From: Marivirga salinae
Lineage (GTDB): Bacteria; Bacteroidota; Bacteroidia; Cytophagales; Cyclobacteriaceae
Direction: 5' to 3'
Length of the DNA: 64,000 bases
Assembly: GCF_030503855.1 (NCBI RefSeq)
Contig: NZ_CP129971.1
Location: 3,472,001 to 3,536,000, forward strand
The notes beneath the pieces are model-generated. The model had not been told where the DNA came from and did not search any database. It worked only from the letters and a program-made list of their open reading frames with translations. The translations under genes were made by a program, and so were the position numbers. This document shows positions 1-11,167 of this stretch, one piece after another (the first letter of the stretch is position 1; every line of letters begins with the position of its first letter).

Positions 1-236
1 AAATAGAATTCAAAATTTTGCGTGTCTTTGGGTTTGTATGCTAGAGTAATTACCTCTATCCCATCAGCTTTTAGTGTTTTGATGAATTTCTTGACTGCCT
101 CATGCTTTTTTAAATCATCGAAGGAAAAAATAACTCCTACTTTTTTGAGCTTACTATATGGATAAGCCTGATGTAAAAATTTACTTTTCTTCTGCCCTCT
201 TCTTACTTTATATAATAGAATTTTGTGTTTAATCAC
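1..236 (-). CDS. DUF6913-like conserved protein, 3' part outside window
   Basis: This reading frame starts at a GTG at 236, four bases after the ligA stop codon, and runs off the left edge of the window. The visible 78 residues begin with a basic helix (IKHKILLYKVRRGQKKSKF), followed by an alternating hydrophobic stretch (VGVIFSFDDL) and a further strand (VEVITLAY-like). This resembles the short Bacteroidota family DUF6913, which is often near ligA or dapA; that assignment is from memory of the family and is only moderately sure. An in-frame TAA (the ligA stop) lies directly upstream, so GTG at 236 is the first usable start. The tight spacing suggests co-transcription behind ligA. Function is unknown. 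Confidence 0.6.
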   Translation of the reverse strand, partial: MIKHKILLYKVRRGQKKSKFLHQAYPYSKLKKVGVIFSFDDLKKHEAVKKFIKTLKADGIEVITLAYKPKDTQNFEFY

Positions 237-239
237 TGT

Positions 240-2763
<2,524 letters not shown>

Positions 2764-4926
2764 ATGAAAAACCTATTATTTATACTTTGTTTTATTAGTA
2801 CGAGCTTAGTTTTCGCTCAAAAAGAAATTACCGTTTCCGATATATATGAAAAAGGTACCTTCCGGCAAGAGTCCGTTTACAATGTCAATTGGATGAATGA
2901 CGGAAAGTACTATTCTGCATTGGATGACAATAAAGTCCAGAAAATTGATGTGGAGAATGGAGAAGTCGTGGAAACTTTAGTTGATGGAAACGAACTGGAT
3001 CCTGAACTAAATATCAATAGCTATTCCTTCAGTAAAGATGAGCAGAAATTATTGCTTGCGACTGATGTGAATTATATCTACAGACGATCATTCACAGCTC
3101 AGTATTATGTATATAATTTGGAAGATAAGAGTTTAAAGCCTTTATCTGAAAACCCTCAAATGTTTGCTACTTTCTCGCCTGATGCTAAAAAAGTGGCGTA
3201 TGTATATGAAAACAATATTTACATCTTCGATTTAGCATCTGGAAATACCACTCAGGTAACCTCTGATGGTAAAATCAATGAAATCATCAATGGTGGTTCT
3301 GATTGGGTTTATGAAGAAGAATTTTACATTACTAAAACTTTTTATTGGTCACCTGACAGCAAAAAACTGGCTTTCTATACAATGGACGAAAGTCATGTGA
3401 AAGAATACACCTTACAGAAATGGAATGACGGAGAGTTGTATCCTGAAAACTATGTCTACAAATACCCAAAAGCTGGAGAGGAAAATTCTTACGTATGGAT
3501 TTCAGTTTATGATTTAGCTTCTGAAGAAACTGTGAAAATGGACATTGGTGAAGAGAAAGACCAATATATCCCTAGAGTTCAGTGGACAAAAGATTCCAAT
3601 CTATTGAGCATTATCAGAATGAATAGAAGACAGAACATTTTGGAAATTTTACATGCTGATGCTTCTACAGGTGAAAGCAAATTGGTTTTAAAAGAAGAAT
3701 CAGACACTTATGTAGCACTGAATTATTGCGATGATTTAACTTATACCAATGATGGCAAATATTTCATTCAATCAAGTGAGCAGGACGGTTTTAAACATCT
3801 TTACCTTTATACCCTAGATGGCAAATTGGTAAGACAAATCACTAAAGGAGATTGGGAAGTAGTAAGCATAGTAGGCATTGACCAAAAAGATAGCAAAATC
3901 TATTATATCAGTACAGAGAATTCTCCTTTAGACCGCACTTTCTATTCCATAGGAAGGAATGGAAAGAAAAAGCAATTGATCGGTGAGGAAATGGGGATCA
4001 CTCGTATAAATATGAGTAATGATTATCAGTATTATTTAAAATACTATAGCAACCCAACTACTCCTAATCAAGTGAGTTTGCACCAAACCAAAGGGAATGA
4101 AAAATTAAGCACTTTAAAAGACAATGCGAGTTATAAATCCATCACTGAAGAATTCGGATTTGTGAATAAAGAATATTTTCAATTTAAGACTTCAGAAGAT
4201 GTAAGCCTAAACGGTTATTTCTTGAAACCTGCTGATTTTGATAAGTCAAAAGAATATCCTGTGATTGTATATCAATATAGTGGACCTGGAAGTCAACAAG
4301 TGCAAAATGGCTGGGGTGGAAGTCAATTCAACTGGCATCAAATGATGACCCAAAAAGGCTATATAGTCGCAGTAGTTGATCCAAGAGGAACTGGCGGAAG
4401 AGGAGAAGCTTTCAAGAAAATGACTTACAGACAATTAGGTAAATATGAAACCTTAGATATGATTGAAACAGGAAAGTATTTAGGCAATCTGGATTATGTG
4501 GATGCTGAAAGAATCGGTATTTGGGGATGGTCTTATGGCGGATATATGGCTGGGAATGCTATTTTAGATGGTGCAGATGTTTTCAATGCTGCAGTTTCTG
4601 TAGCAATGGTTTCCAATTGGAGATATTATGACACCATATATACGGAGCGATATATGGACTTACCACAAGATAACGCAGACGGCTATGATGATAATTCTCC
4701 ATTGAGTAAAATTGATAAATTAGAGGATCCTTATTTGATTATTCATGGAACAGGAGATGACAATGTTCATGTTCAACATACCATCGTTTACTCTGATGCT
4801 TTATTAGAAGCAGGAAAACAATTTGATTTATTCTACTACCCTGACCGAACTCACGGCATAGGTGAACAAGGTGCAAGACCTCACCTATTCAGAATGATGA
4901 CAAAGTGGTGGTTAGAGAATTTATAA
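2764..4926 (+). CDS. Secreted dipeptidyl peptidase IV (S9B family)
   Basis: Serine peptidase that releases N-terminal dipeptides, typically X-Pro, from peptides in the periplasm or outside the cell. A signal peptide is visible at the N-terminus (MKNLLFILCFISTSLVFAQ). Residues about 30-480 form the DPPIV_N beta-propeller, including the substrate N-terminus-binding double-Glu motif DWVYEEEF (E184-E185). The alpha/beta-hydrolase domain follows, with nucleophile S590 in GWSYGG, acid D665 in GTGDDNVH and H697 in DRTHGI. The 720-residue length is typical for Bacteroidota DPP IV. The gene is monocistronic, with a clear terminator hairpin directly after it. It likely feeds peptide catabolism; all catalytic residues are present. 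Confidence 0.96.
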   Translation: MKNLLFILCFISTSLVFAQKEITVSDIYEKGTFRQESVYNVNWMNDGKYYSALDDNKVQKIDVENGEVVETLVDGNELDPELNINSYSFSKDEQKLLLATDVNYIYRRSFTAQYYVYNLEDKSLKPLSENPQMFATFSPDAKKVAYVYENNIYIFDLASGNTTQVTSDGKINEIINGGSDWVYEEEFYITKTFYWSPDSKKLAFYTMDESHVKEYTLQKWNDGELYPENYVYKYPKAGEENSYVWISVYDLASEETVKMDIGEEKDQYIPRVQWTKDSNLLSIIRMNRRQNILEILHADASTGESKLVLKEESDTYVALNYCDDLTYTNDGKYFIQSSEQDGFKHLYLYTLDGKLVRQITKGDWEVVSIVGIDQKDSKIYYISTENSPLDRTFYSIGRNGKKKQLIGEEMGITRINMSNDYQYYLKYYSNPTTPNQVSLHQTKGNEKLSTLKDNASYKSITEEFGFVNKEYFQFKTSEDVSLNGYFLKPADFDKSKEYPVIVYQYSGPGSQQVQNGWGGSQFNWHQMMTQKGYIVAVVDPRGTGGRGEAFKKMTYRQLGKYETLDMIETGKYLGNLDYVDAERIGIWGWSYGGYMAGNAILDGADVFNAAVSVAMVSNWRYYDTIYTERYMDLPQDNADGYDDNSPLSKIDKLEDPYLIIHGTGDDNVHVQHTIVYSDALLEAGKQFDLFYYPDRTHGIGEQGARPHLFRMMTKWWLENL

Positions 4927-4933
4927 AACATTA

Positions 4934-4963
4934 AAAAGCCCAGTGAGAATTGGGCTTTTTTCT
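4934..4963 (+). terminator. Rho-independent terminator after DPP IV gene
   Basis: The stem AAGCCCA pairs with TGGGCTT around a short loop and is followed by a T-run (TTTTTTC). It starts eight bases after the stop codon at 4926. Confidence 0.9.
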
Positions 4964-5050
4964 TTTCTTCAAGACTAGACAGCCTATTCAAAATTTCAAA
5001 TAAATCTGTTCAGCAACATATTTAAGTTGTATTTCCAGTTACTTTATTCC

Positions 5051-5072
5051 GGTCTGACCTGCGGTACTGACC
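5051..5072 (+). repeat. GGTCTGACC-type imperfect hairpin, copy 1
   Basis: The 22-bp sequence GGTCTGACCTGCGGTACTGACC can form an imperfect hairpin. It is almost identical to 55959-55980 (same strand) and to the complement of 24751-24770, so it belongs to a dispersed repeat family. It lies in the spacer between the DPP IV and fumarylacetoacetase genes. Confidence 0.7.
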
Positions 5073-5187
5073 TTAGTGTTATCTGACAATACTTCGAGCT
5101 TCCTACTCCCTCCCCCTTTTCCCTTTTCAACAAATTTTCAGATATTAGCACTTCCTAAATTTTTTAGACAAAAAAACGTAATACAAG

Positions 5188-6462
5188 ATGTCATATAAAG
5201 CCAACAATCCAGCCCTTAAAAGCTGGGTAGAAGTAGCAAAAGATTCAGATTTCCCTATTCAAAACCTTCCTTACGGGATATTTTCAACCCAAGGAAAATC
5301 ACCAAGAGCCGGAGTAGCCATAGGTGATTACATTTTAGATTTAACTGAAATACAATCAGCTCAATTGTTTAAAGAACTCAATCTACCTGAGAGAATTTTT
5401 GACCACCCAATCTTGAATGATTTCATGGAATTGGGAAAAGAAGTTACTGTACCAGTTAGAGAAAGAATTTCAGAACTCCTACAACATGACAATCAGGAGC
5501 TTCAGGGCAATGACCAATTAAAAGAACATGCTTTAATTCCACAGAAGGATGCTACTATGCATTTGCCCATACGAGTAGGCGATTACACAGACTTTTATTC
5601 ATCAGAATCACATGCAACTAATGTCGGTACAATGTTCCGTGATCCTGACAATGCTTTATTACCCAACTGGAAACACATACCTGTAGGCTATCACGGAAGA
5701 GCTTCTTCCATTGTAATTTCAGGAACACCTTTACATCGACCAAAAGGACAAACCATAGCTCCAGATGCTAAAAATCCTGATTTTGGTCCAGCCAAATTGG
5801 TTGATTTTGAATTGGAAATGGCTTTTATAACTTGTGGTGGCAATGCTTTAGGAGACGCCATTCCAACTAAAGAAGCAGAAAACTATATTTTTGGATTTAC
5901 ACTGTTCAATGACTGGTCGGCTAGAGATATTCAGAAATGGGAATATGTTCCATTAGGTCCGTTTTTAGCTAAAAATTTTGGTTCTTCTATGTCGCCTTGG
6001 ATTGTGACCATGGAAGCTTTAGAACCTTTCAGAATTCCTGGACCAAAGCAAGAACCTGAAGTATTACCATATTTAAAATTTGCGGGAGATTACCATTTTG
6101 ATATTGATTTGCAAGTAGGAATCCAACCAAAGGATTCAGAGGAAAAGGTGGTGACCAATTCTAATTTCAAACATATGTACTGGAACGTGGTACAACAATT
6201 GGCACATCACACTGTAAACGGCTGTAACATCAATACAGGAGATGTTTATGCTTCAGGAACTATCAGTGGAAATGATCCTTCTGCTTATGGCTCCATGTTG
6301 GAATTAAGTTGGAAAGGCACAAAACCTATCCAAATGCCAGATGGAACCGAAAGAAAATTCATTAATGATCATGACACGGTCATAATGCGTGGGCATGGTG
6401 AAAAAGATGGGGTTAGAATTGGCTTCGGTGAAGTTAGAACTGAGCTTTTACCTACCAAGTAA
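5188..6462 (+). CDS. fahA: Fumarylacetoacetase
   Basis: Cytosolic enzyme that hydrolyses fumarylacetoacetate to fumarate and acetoacetate, the last step of tyrosine/homogentisate breakdown. The 424 residues comprise the small N-terminal FAH_N domain (about 20-120) and the FAH catalytic domain. The diagnostic block DYTDFYSSESHATNVG supplies metal ligand D135 and the general base H142. Further metal ligands are E208 and E210 in DFELEM and D242 in NDWSARD, matching mouse FAH D126, H133, E199, E201 and D233. The ATG start gives the usual family N-terminus. No other tyrosine-degradation gene is adjacent, so the pathway must be split elsewhere. A 16-bp perfect hairpin follows the gene. Confidence 0.97.
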   Translation: MSYKANNPALKSWVEVAKDSDFPIQNLPYGIFSTQGKSPRAGVAIGDYILDLTEIQSAQLFKELNLPERIFDHPILNDFMELGKEVTVPVRERISELLQHDNQELQGNDQLKEHALIPQKDATMHLPIRVGDYTDFYSSESHATNVGTMFRDPDNALLPNWKHIPVGYHGRASSIVISGTPLHRPKGQTIAPDAKNPDFGPAKLVDFELEMAFITCGGNALGDAIPTKEAENYIFGFTLFNDWSARDIQKWEYVPLGPFLAKNFGSSMSPWIVTMEALEPFRIPGPKQEPEVLPYLKFAGDYHFDIDLQVGIQPKDSEEKVVTNSNFKHMYWNVVQQLAHHTVNGCNINTGDVYASGTISGNDPSAYGSMLELSWKGTKPIQMPDGTERKFINDHDTVIMRGHGEKDGVRIGFGEVRTELLPTK

Positions 6463-6479
6463 TTACTAATTAGTAAATT

Positions 6480-6516
6480 ATAGCTTTTCCAAAGTTTTAG
6501 ACTTTGGAAAAGCTAT
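6480..6516 (+). terminator. Strong hairpin after fahA
   Basis: A perfect 16-bp stem (6480-6495 with 6501-6516) closes a TTTAG loop 18 bases after the fahA stop codon. There is no long T-run behind it, so it may act as a terminator or as an mRNA 3'-end stabiliser; its position between fahA and the AbiE-like pair favours separation of the two units. Confidence 0.65.
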
Positions 6517-6567
6517 GATATTTAATTTACTTAAAACTCTTAATTATTTAACCTGTATATTTATTAA

Positions 6568-6867
6568 ATGAAATCATTGGTATCAAAATTTTCAGGTCAC
6601 CTATTTTGGGATGTAGAAATTGAAAAAATTAATTCCGATAAGCATGCCCCGTTCCTTATTGAAAGAGTTTTGAAAAAAGGAAATCTTGAAGATTTAAACC
6701 TATTGAGTCAAATTTTTGAAACTAAAAAAATTGTTTCCATTGTAAAGGAATTGAAAAACCTTGATCCAAAAAGTGCCAATTTCGCCCACATTTATTTTGA
6801 TATTCCAAAGAATGAAATGATATGTTATACAAAGAATCCATCACAAACGAAACACTGGATTTATTAA
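6568..6867 (+). CDS. Probable antitoxin-side protein (DUF6922-like) of AbiE-like pair
   Basis: A 99-residue soluble protein with no signal peptide or membrane segment. Its sequence (HLFWDV near the start, FLIERVLKKGNLEDL in the middle) resembles DUF6922 proteins that sit directly before AbiEii-type nucleotidyltransferases in Bacteroidota; in that position the partner normally acts as antitoxin or transcriptional repressor. The HLFWDVE and ERVL-GN patterns are characteristic of this small family as I recall it. Its last 46 bases overlap the start of the downstream toxin gene, implying translational coupling. Whether it neutralises the neighbour is inference from gene order. It is much shorter than classical AbiEi and lacks its long C-terminal region. 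Confidence 0.65.
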   Translation: MKSLVSKFSGHLFWDVEIEKINSDKHAPFLIERVLKKGNLEDLNLLSQIFETKKIVSIVKELKNLDPKSANFAHIYFDIPKNEMICYTKNPSQTKHWIY

Positions 6868-7442
6868 AATCATTAACATCAGAGAATTTACTTACGGACT
6901 TCTTTTTGGTAGGAGGAACTGCATTGGCTCTTCAAATAGGCCATAGAAAATCAATTGATTTAGATTTTTTTAGTTCAACAGCTTTTGACTCGAATCAAAT
7001 TCAAAATCTATTGATAAATAAATATCAATTTCAAATTGACTATCAAGCAGAAAATACAATTTTAGGTTATATTAATGATGTAAAGATTGATTTCATTTCA
7101 CATCAATATCCTCAATTGGCCAAAATAGAAAATATTGAAGGCTTAAGATTAGCCAACATCAAAGATATCGGTGCAATGAAACTAAATGCGATTTGCAATC
7201 GTGGCAGCAAAAAAGATTTTGTGGATATTTTTTTACTAATGGATACTTTCAGTTTGGGGGAATTAATCCTATTCTATCAAAAAAAATATAATCAAACCAA
7301 TTCTATTATGGTCTTGAAGAGTATACTTTTTTTTGATGATGCAGAACTTGAACCTGAACCAATTTATTTAAGTAAGCAGATAGTTTGGGAGGATATCAAA
7401 GAAAAAATAACTACAGAAGCAAAAAAGTTATTTAAAAATTAA
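6822..7442 (+). CDS. AbiEii/AbiGii-family nucleotidyltransferase (putative toxin)
   Basis: A 206-residue protein of the nucleotidyltransferase AbiEii family (MenT-like), whose studied members transfer nucleotides to tRNA or other targets and stop growth. The polymerase-beta-like signature is intact: VGGTALALQ (GGT at residues 31-33) followed by the metal-binding pair D46 and D48 in SIDLDFF. The later AMKLNAI...RGSKKDFVDIF block is also typical of the family. The gene starts inside the preceding DUF6922-like gene in another frame and probably forms a toxin/antitoxin operon with it. The pair is wedged between the housekeeping genes fahA and valS, which suggests lateral insertion. The alternative is a non-toxic nucleotidyltransferase. 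Confidence 0.85.
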   Translation: MLYKESITNETLDLLKSLTSENLLTDFFLVGGTALALQIGHRKSIDLDFFSSTAFDSNQIQNLLINKYQFQIDYQAENTILGYINDVKIDFISHQYPQLAKIENIEGLRLANIKDIGAMKLNAICNRGSKKDFVDIFLLMDTFSLGELILFYQKKYNQTNSIMVLKSILFFDDAELEPEPIYLSKQIVWEDIKEKITTEAKKLFKN

Positions 7443-7481
7443 TTCTCTTCCATAATCAATAAGAATAAAAACATAAATACT

Positions 7482-7489
7482 TAATTTTG
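7482..7489 (+). promoter_or_regulatory. Candidate -7 box for valS
   Basis: TAATTTTG matches the Bacteroidota TAnnTTTG element and lies 38 bases before the valS ATG. No clear TTG element is seen 19 bases further upstream, so the call rests on the -7 box alone. Confidence 0.4.
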
Positions 7490-7527
7490 CGAGCAAATAT
7501 CATTTTGAATAAATTTTAATCACATAT

Positions 7528-10155
7528 ATGTCACTGGCAACTAAATACAATCCTTCGGATATTGAAGATAAATGGTACAAACATTGGATGGAACAGAAGT
7601 TCTTCGCTTCCAAGCCTGATCCAAAAAAAGAGCCTTATACCATCGTAATTCCACCTCCCAATGTAACCGGAGTATTGCACATGGGGCATATGATGAATAA
7701 TACCATTCAGGATGTATTAATACGCAGAGCCAGAATGCAAGGAAAAGAAGCTTGTTGGGTTCCGGGAATGGATCATGCCTCTATTGCTACTGAAGCCAAA
7801 GTGGTAAATATGCTGAAGGAAAAAGGCATCAATAAAAATGACTTGAGTCGTGATGAATTCATGAAGCATGCCTGGGAATGGAAAGAAAAATACGGTGGCA
7901 TCATTTTACAGCAGCTTAAAAAACTAGGAGCTTCTTGCGACTGGGACAGAGAGCGCTTCACCATGGAAGAAGATATGTCCGCAGCGGTGATTGAGGTTTT
8001 TGTAGATCTATACAAAAAGGGCTATATCTACAGAGGAACCCGCATGGTGAACTGGGATCCTGAAGGAAAAACCGCCTTGGCTGATGATGAAGTGAATTTC
8101 AAAGAAGTTCAGGGGAAGATGTATCACATCAGATACAAAATTGAAGGCAGTAACGAGCATCTAGTCATTGCCACAACCCGACCGGAAACTATCATGGCGG
8201 ATGCGGCTATCTGTATCAACCCTAATGATGAGCGTTTCCAGCACCTGAAAGGTAAAAAAGCCATTATTCCGTTGATTGATAAAGCCATTCCGATTATTGA
8301 GGATGATTATGTTGATATGGAATTTGGAACGGGATGCTTGAAAGTAACTCCTGCCCATGACATTAATGATCACGAAATTGGATTACGTCATAATCTGGAA
8401 GTTATTGATATCATTGACGACAATGGTAAACTGAATGATAAAGCCCAAATCTTAGTAGGCGAAGATCGATTTGTAGCCAGAAAGAAAATTGCTAAACTTC
8501 TCAAAGAAAAAGACCAATTAGAAAAGGAAGAAGATTATACCAATAAGGTTGGGCATTCCGAAAGAACAGATGCGGTAATTGAGCCAAAGCTTTCTACACA
8601 ATGGTTTGTGAAAATGGAAGATTTGGTGAAGCCAGCTTATGAAAACGTGATGAACGACAACATCAAGCTGATTCCACCAAAATTCAAGAATACGTACAAA
8701 CATTGGATGGAAAATGTGCGGGATTGGTGTATTTCCCGTCAGTTGTGGTGGGGACAAAGAATTCCTGCTTATTTCCTTCCAAATGGAGAATTTGTAGTGG
8801 CTCAAAATACTGAAGAGGCATTAAAATTAGCCAAAGAAAAAACTGGTAATCAAGACCTAAAAGCGGAAGATTTAAAGCAGGATGAAGATGTTTTAGACAC
8901 TTGGTTTAGCTCTTGGTTGTGGCCAATTTCTGTTTTTGATGGCTTTAAAGATCCGGAAAATGAAGATTTTAATTACTACTACCCTACCAATGATTTGGTA
9001 ACGGGTCCAGATATTTTATTCTTCTGGGTAGCCAGAATGATCATTGCTGGTTATGAATTTAAAGGAGAATTACCTTTCAAAAATGTATATCTGACTGGAA
9101 TAGTTAGAGATGATAAGGGAAGAAAAATGTCCAAGCAATTGGGCAATTCACCTGATGCTTTAGGCTTAATTGATAAACATGGTGCCGATGGAGTGAGAGT
9201 TGGATTATTACTTTCAGCTGCTGCCGGCAATGATTTATTATTCGAAGAAAAGCTTTGCGAGCAAGGTTGGAATTTCGGTAATAAAATCTGGAATGCATAC
9301 CGATTGGTAGAAGGATTGGAAGTGAAAGAAAAGGATACTCCAATTGAGGCTATGAAAGCCCGCGATTGGTTTGAAGCACGCTTTCAAGATGCTTTGAGAG
9401 AAATCAACGACCATTTCAGCAAATTCAGAATTTCTGATGCTTTGATGGCTACTTACAAATTGATATGGGATGATTTCTGTTCGTATTATCTTGAATTGGT
9501 AAAGCCTCCTTATGGAGAAGCTATTGACAAAGAAACCTATGAGGCAACTATCACTTTCTTTGAGGATATTTTAACGATTTTACATCCATTTATGCCATTC
9601 TTAACAGAAGAAATCTGGCATCAAATTACAGAAAGAGAAGAGAAAGATTGCGTAATCGTGAACCATTGGCCAATAGAAAAAGATTACGATAAAGCTATTT
9701 TACATGATGCTAAAACTGCTTTTGAACTGGTTTCACAAATCAGAAACATTAGAGCCGCTAAAGGAATTTCGCCTAAAGAATCTCTAAAACTCTATGTAAA
9801 AACCAATAGCGAAATGATTTATCAGGAATATATTTCTGTGATAGATAAATTAGCTAATATAGATGAATTAGCATTTACCAATGATAAAATAGATCAAGCA
9901 GTTAGCTTTTTCATAGGTTCAGACGAATGTTTTATTCCGATGGAAGGTGCAATAGATGTTGAGAAGGAGAAAGAAGAAATTCAGAAGGAATTGGATTATA
10001 CGAAAGGCTTTCTGAAGAGCGTGAAAAAGAAATTAGAGAATGAACGCTTCGTAAGCAATGCTCCTGCTCAAGTAGTAGAAATGGAAAAGAAAAAGCAGGC
10101 GGATGCTGAAGCTAAGATTAAGACTTTAGAAGAAAGTTTGAAGAATCTTGGTTGA
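7528..10155 (+). CDS. valS: Valyl-tRNA synthetase
   Basis: Class I aminoacyl-tRNA synthetase that charges tRNA-Val in the cytosol and edits misactivated threonine. The 875-residue protein shows the HIGH-type motif HMGH (residues 51-54) inside PPPNVTGVLHMGH, the CP1 editing domain with TTRPETIMAD, the WCISRQLWWGQRIPA block, and the KMSKS-type motif KMSKQ (533-537) in GRKMSKQLGNSPD. The KMSKQ variant is normal in Bacteroidota ValRS. A Lys/Glu-rich coiled coil from about residue 805 forms the tRNA-binding C-terminal arm. The gene stands alone. The ATG start at 7528 fits the conserved start of the family. Confidence 0.98.
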   Translation: MSLATKYNPSDIEDKWYKHWMEQKFFASKPDPKKEPYTIVIPPPNVTGVLHMGHMMNNTIQDVLIRRARMQGKEACWVPGMDHASIATEAKVVNMLKEKGINKNDLSRDEFMKHAWEWKEKYGGIILQQLKKLGASCDWDRERFTMEEDMSAAVIEVFVDLYKKGYIYRGTRMVNWDPEGKTALADDEVNFKEVQGKMYHIRYKIEGSNEHLVIATTRPETIMADAAICINPNDERFQHLKGKKAIIPLIDKAIPIIEDDYVDMEFGTGCLKVTPAHDINDHEIGLRHNLEVIDIIDDNGKLNDKAQILVGEDRFVARKKIAKLLKEKDQLEKEEDYTNKVGHSERTDAVIEPKLSTQWFVKMEDLVKPAYENVMNDNIKLIPPKFKNTYKHWMENVRDWCISRQLWWGQRIPAYFLPNGEFVVAQNTEEALKLAKEKTGNQDLKAEDLKQDEDVLDTWFSSWLWPISVFDGFKDPENEDFNYYYPTNDLVTGPDILFFWVARMIIAGYEFKGELPFKNVYLTGIVRDDKGRKMSKQLGNSPDALGLIDKHGADGVRVGLLLSAAAGNDLLFEEKLCEQGWNFGNKIWNAYRLVEGLEVKEKDTPIEAMKARDWFEARFQDALREINDHFSKFRISDALMATYKLIWDDFCSYYLELVKPPYGEAIDKETYEATITFFEDILTILHPFMPFLTEEIWHQITEREEKDCVIVNHWPIEKDYDKAILHDAKTAFELVSQIRNIRAAKGISPKESLKLYVKTNSEMIYQEYISVIDKLANIDELAFTNDKIDQAVSFFIGSDECFIPMEGAIDVEKEKEEIQKELDYTKGFLKSVKKKLENERFVSNAPAQVVEMEKKKQADAEAKIKTLEESLKNLG

Positions 10156-10280
10156 GATATTTTAGATTTAAGATAATAGACTTTAGATAAAATCTTGGTC
10201 TATTATCTTATTTCTAATTTTTTTATACTATTATTCGTCATAGGAAGAGATAACTTTCTTTATATTTTCATAGCTCTCTT

Positions 10281-10420
10281 AACTTTCTTTTTCCTTGATG
10301 AAAAAGAAACAAAAAATCAAGACAAAATAATGCTTCATTCCTCATGCCAACACTGGCCCGCTATTTTGTCCTCCTTCCCGCTCCCTTCGAGCAAAACTTA
10401 TCTAGTTTAAAAATTTCAAA
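10281..10420 (+). repeat. Intergenic repeat family B, copy 1
   Basis: This roughly 140-bp segment aligns along its length with 45024-45165 on the same strand. Shared blocks are CTTTTT-CTTGAT-AAAAAG (a hairpin), AAAAAATCAAGACAAAA, ATGCTTC, TTTTGTCCTCC-TCCCGCTC and CTTCGA-CAAA. The middle differs. Such elements are typical non-coding repeats in Cytophagales, in my experience of the group. Confidence 0.75.
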
Positions 10421-10707
10421 CTAATTACCAAAATTATCTCGTAAAATGTGTCCGAGGCACAAGTAAACATATTTCAGCCCTTCGGGCCTATAATTAGTTA
10501 CAAATTGTAAGGAGTTAACTTGTTACATTTAACTGGAAAAGATATTAATCTTCCATAATTTTAATCCGCAATTTATTTTCCGCTTATTTAGGTATTATTT
10601 CCTAACCTACCGACATTGTCCGCTAGCTTCTCGCTAGTGGAAATTACTTTCGTCTCAGACTAATTTCAGATGTAACACTTATCACTTTTACAATCACTTT
10701 TTCTTCC

Positions 10708-10715
10708 TATCTTTG
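10708..10715 (+). promoter_or_regulatory. -7 box immediately before the small secreted protein
   Basis: TATCTTTG is an exact TAnnTTTG match that ends only five bases before the ATG at 10721. If used, the transcript would have almost no leader. A TTT rather than a TTG sits 19 bases upstream. Confidence 0.5.
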
Positions 10716-10720
10716 TCAAA

Positions 10721-11122
10721 ATGAAAAGGATTTTCGGCATAGCACTTATTAGTTTGTCAGTAAGTATTTTACTGCTGCATAACTTTGTGCCTCACCATCA
10801 CAGTACTAATGGATTTAATTTAAAGGAAATCCTTCAAAAAGAGCCTGTTAAATCTCCCATAGACATACTCAAAGTCGGTTTTCATCTTAATTTAGGAGCA
10901 AATCACCTTGAAAATTTTCAGAAAAGTAAATCTGTAATTACAGAGAAAAAAGCTGTAGATAAAGATATAATTAAACCACTGGATTTAATCCATAGTAGTT
11001 TAAAACTTAATTTAACTTTAACTACAGCAAAACAAGACATTACTCCACCAAGAACCATTGGTTCAATTCAAATTCAATTCAATAATTCCTTTACTTACAG
11101 AGGACCTCCCCTTTTTGCTTAA
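10721..11122 (+). CDS. Small secreted or anchored protein preceding metal efflux pump
   Basis: A 133-residue protein I do not recognise by name. It has an N-terminal hydrophobic segment (residues 3-24), directly followed by FVPHHHST, a histidine cluster that could bind metal. The remainder is polar, and the C-terminus ends in TYRGPPLFA; a similar RGPP ending occurs in small proteins preceding CzcA-type pumps in other Bacteroidota, which I recall but cannot verify here. The gene ends 45 bases before the RND pump in the same direction, so a role in metal binding or sensing in the periplasm is a reasonable inference. No enzymatic motif is visible. Confidence 0.75.
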   Translation: MKRIFGIALISLSVSILLLHNFVPHHHSTNGFNLKEILQKEPVKSPIDILKVGFHLNLGANHLENFQKSKSVITEKKAVDKDIIKPLDLIHSSLKLNLTLTTAKQDITPPRTIGSIQIQFNNSFTYRGPPLFA

Positions 11123-11167
11123 GAAATCGATTAATCTATTTCAAAATCTTAAGTAAATAACATTTTC

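Larger units (their letters stand above)
10156..10720. other. 565-bp intergenic region rich in hairpins and repeats
   Basis: Between valS and the metal-efflux module. It contains repeat family B copy 1 (10281-10420), a GCCC-TTC-GGGC hairpin (10477-10487), and a CCGCTAGC/GCTAGTGG hairpin (10620-10640). A plus-strand open frame at 10195-10410 simply reads through the repeat and is not credited as a gene. Confidence 0.7.

Noticed and set aside
10195..10410. 71-residue plus-strand open frame after valS
   Set aside because: Most of it is a translation of intergenic repeat family B, whose second copy (45024-45165) is not open in the matching frame. No promoter or protein-like composition.
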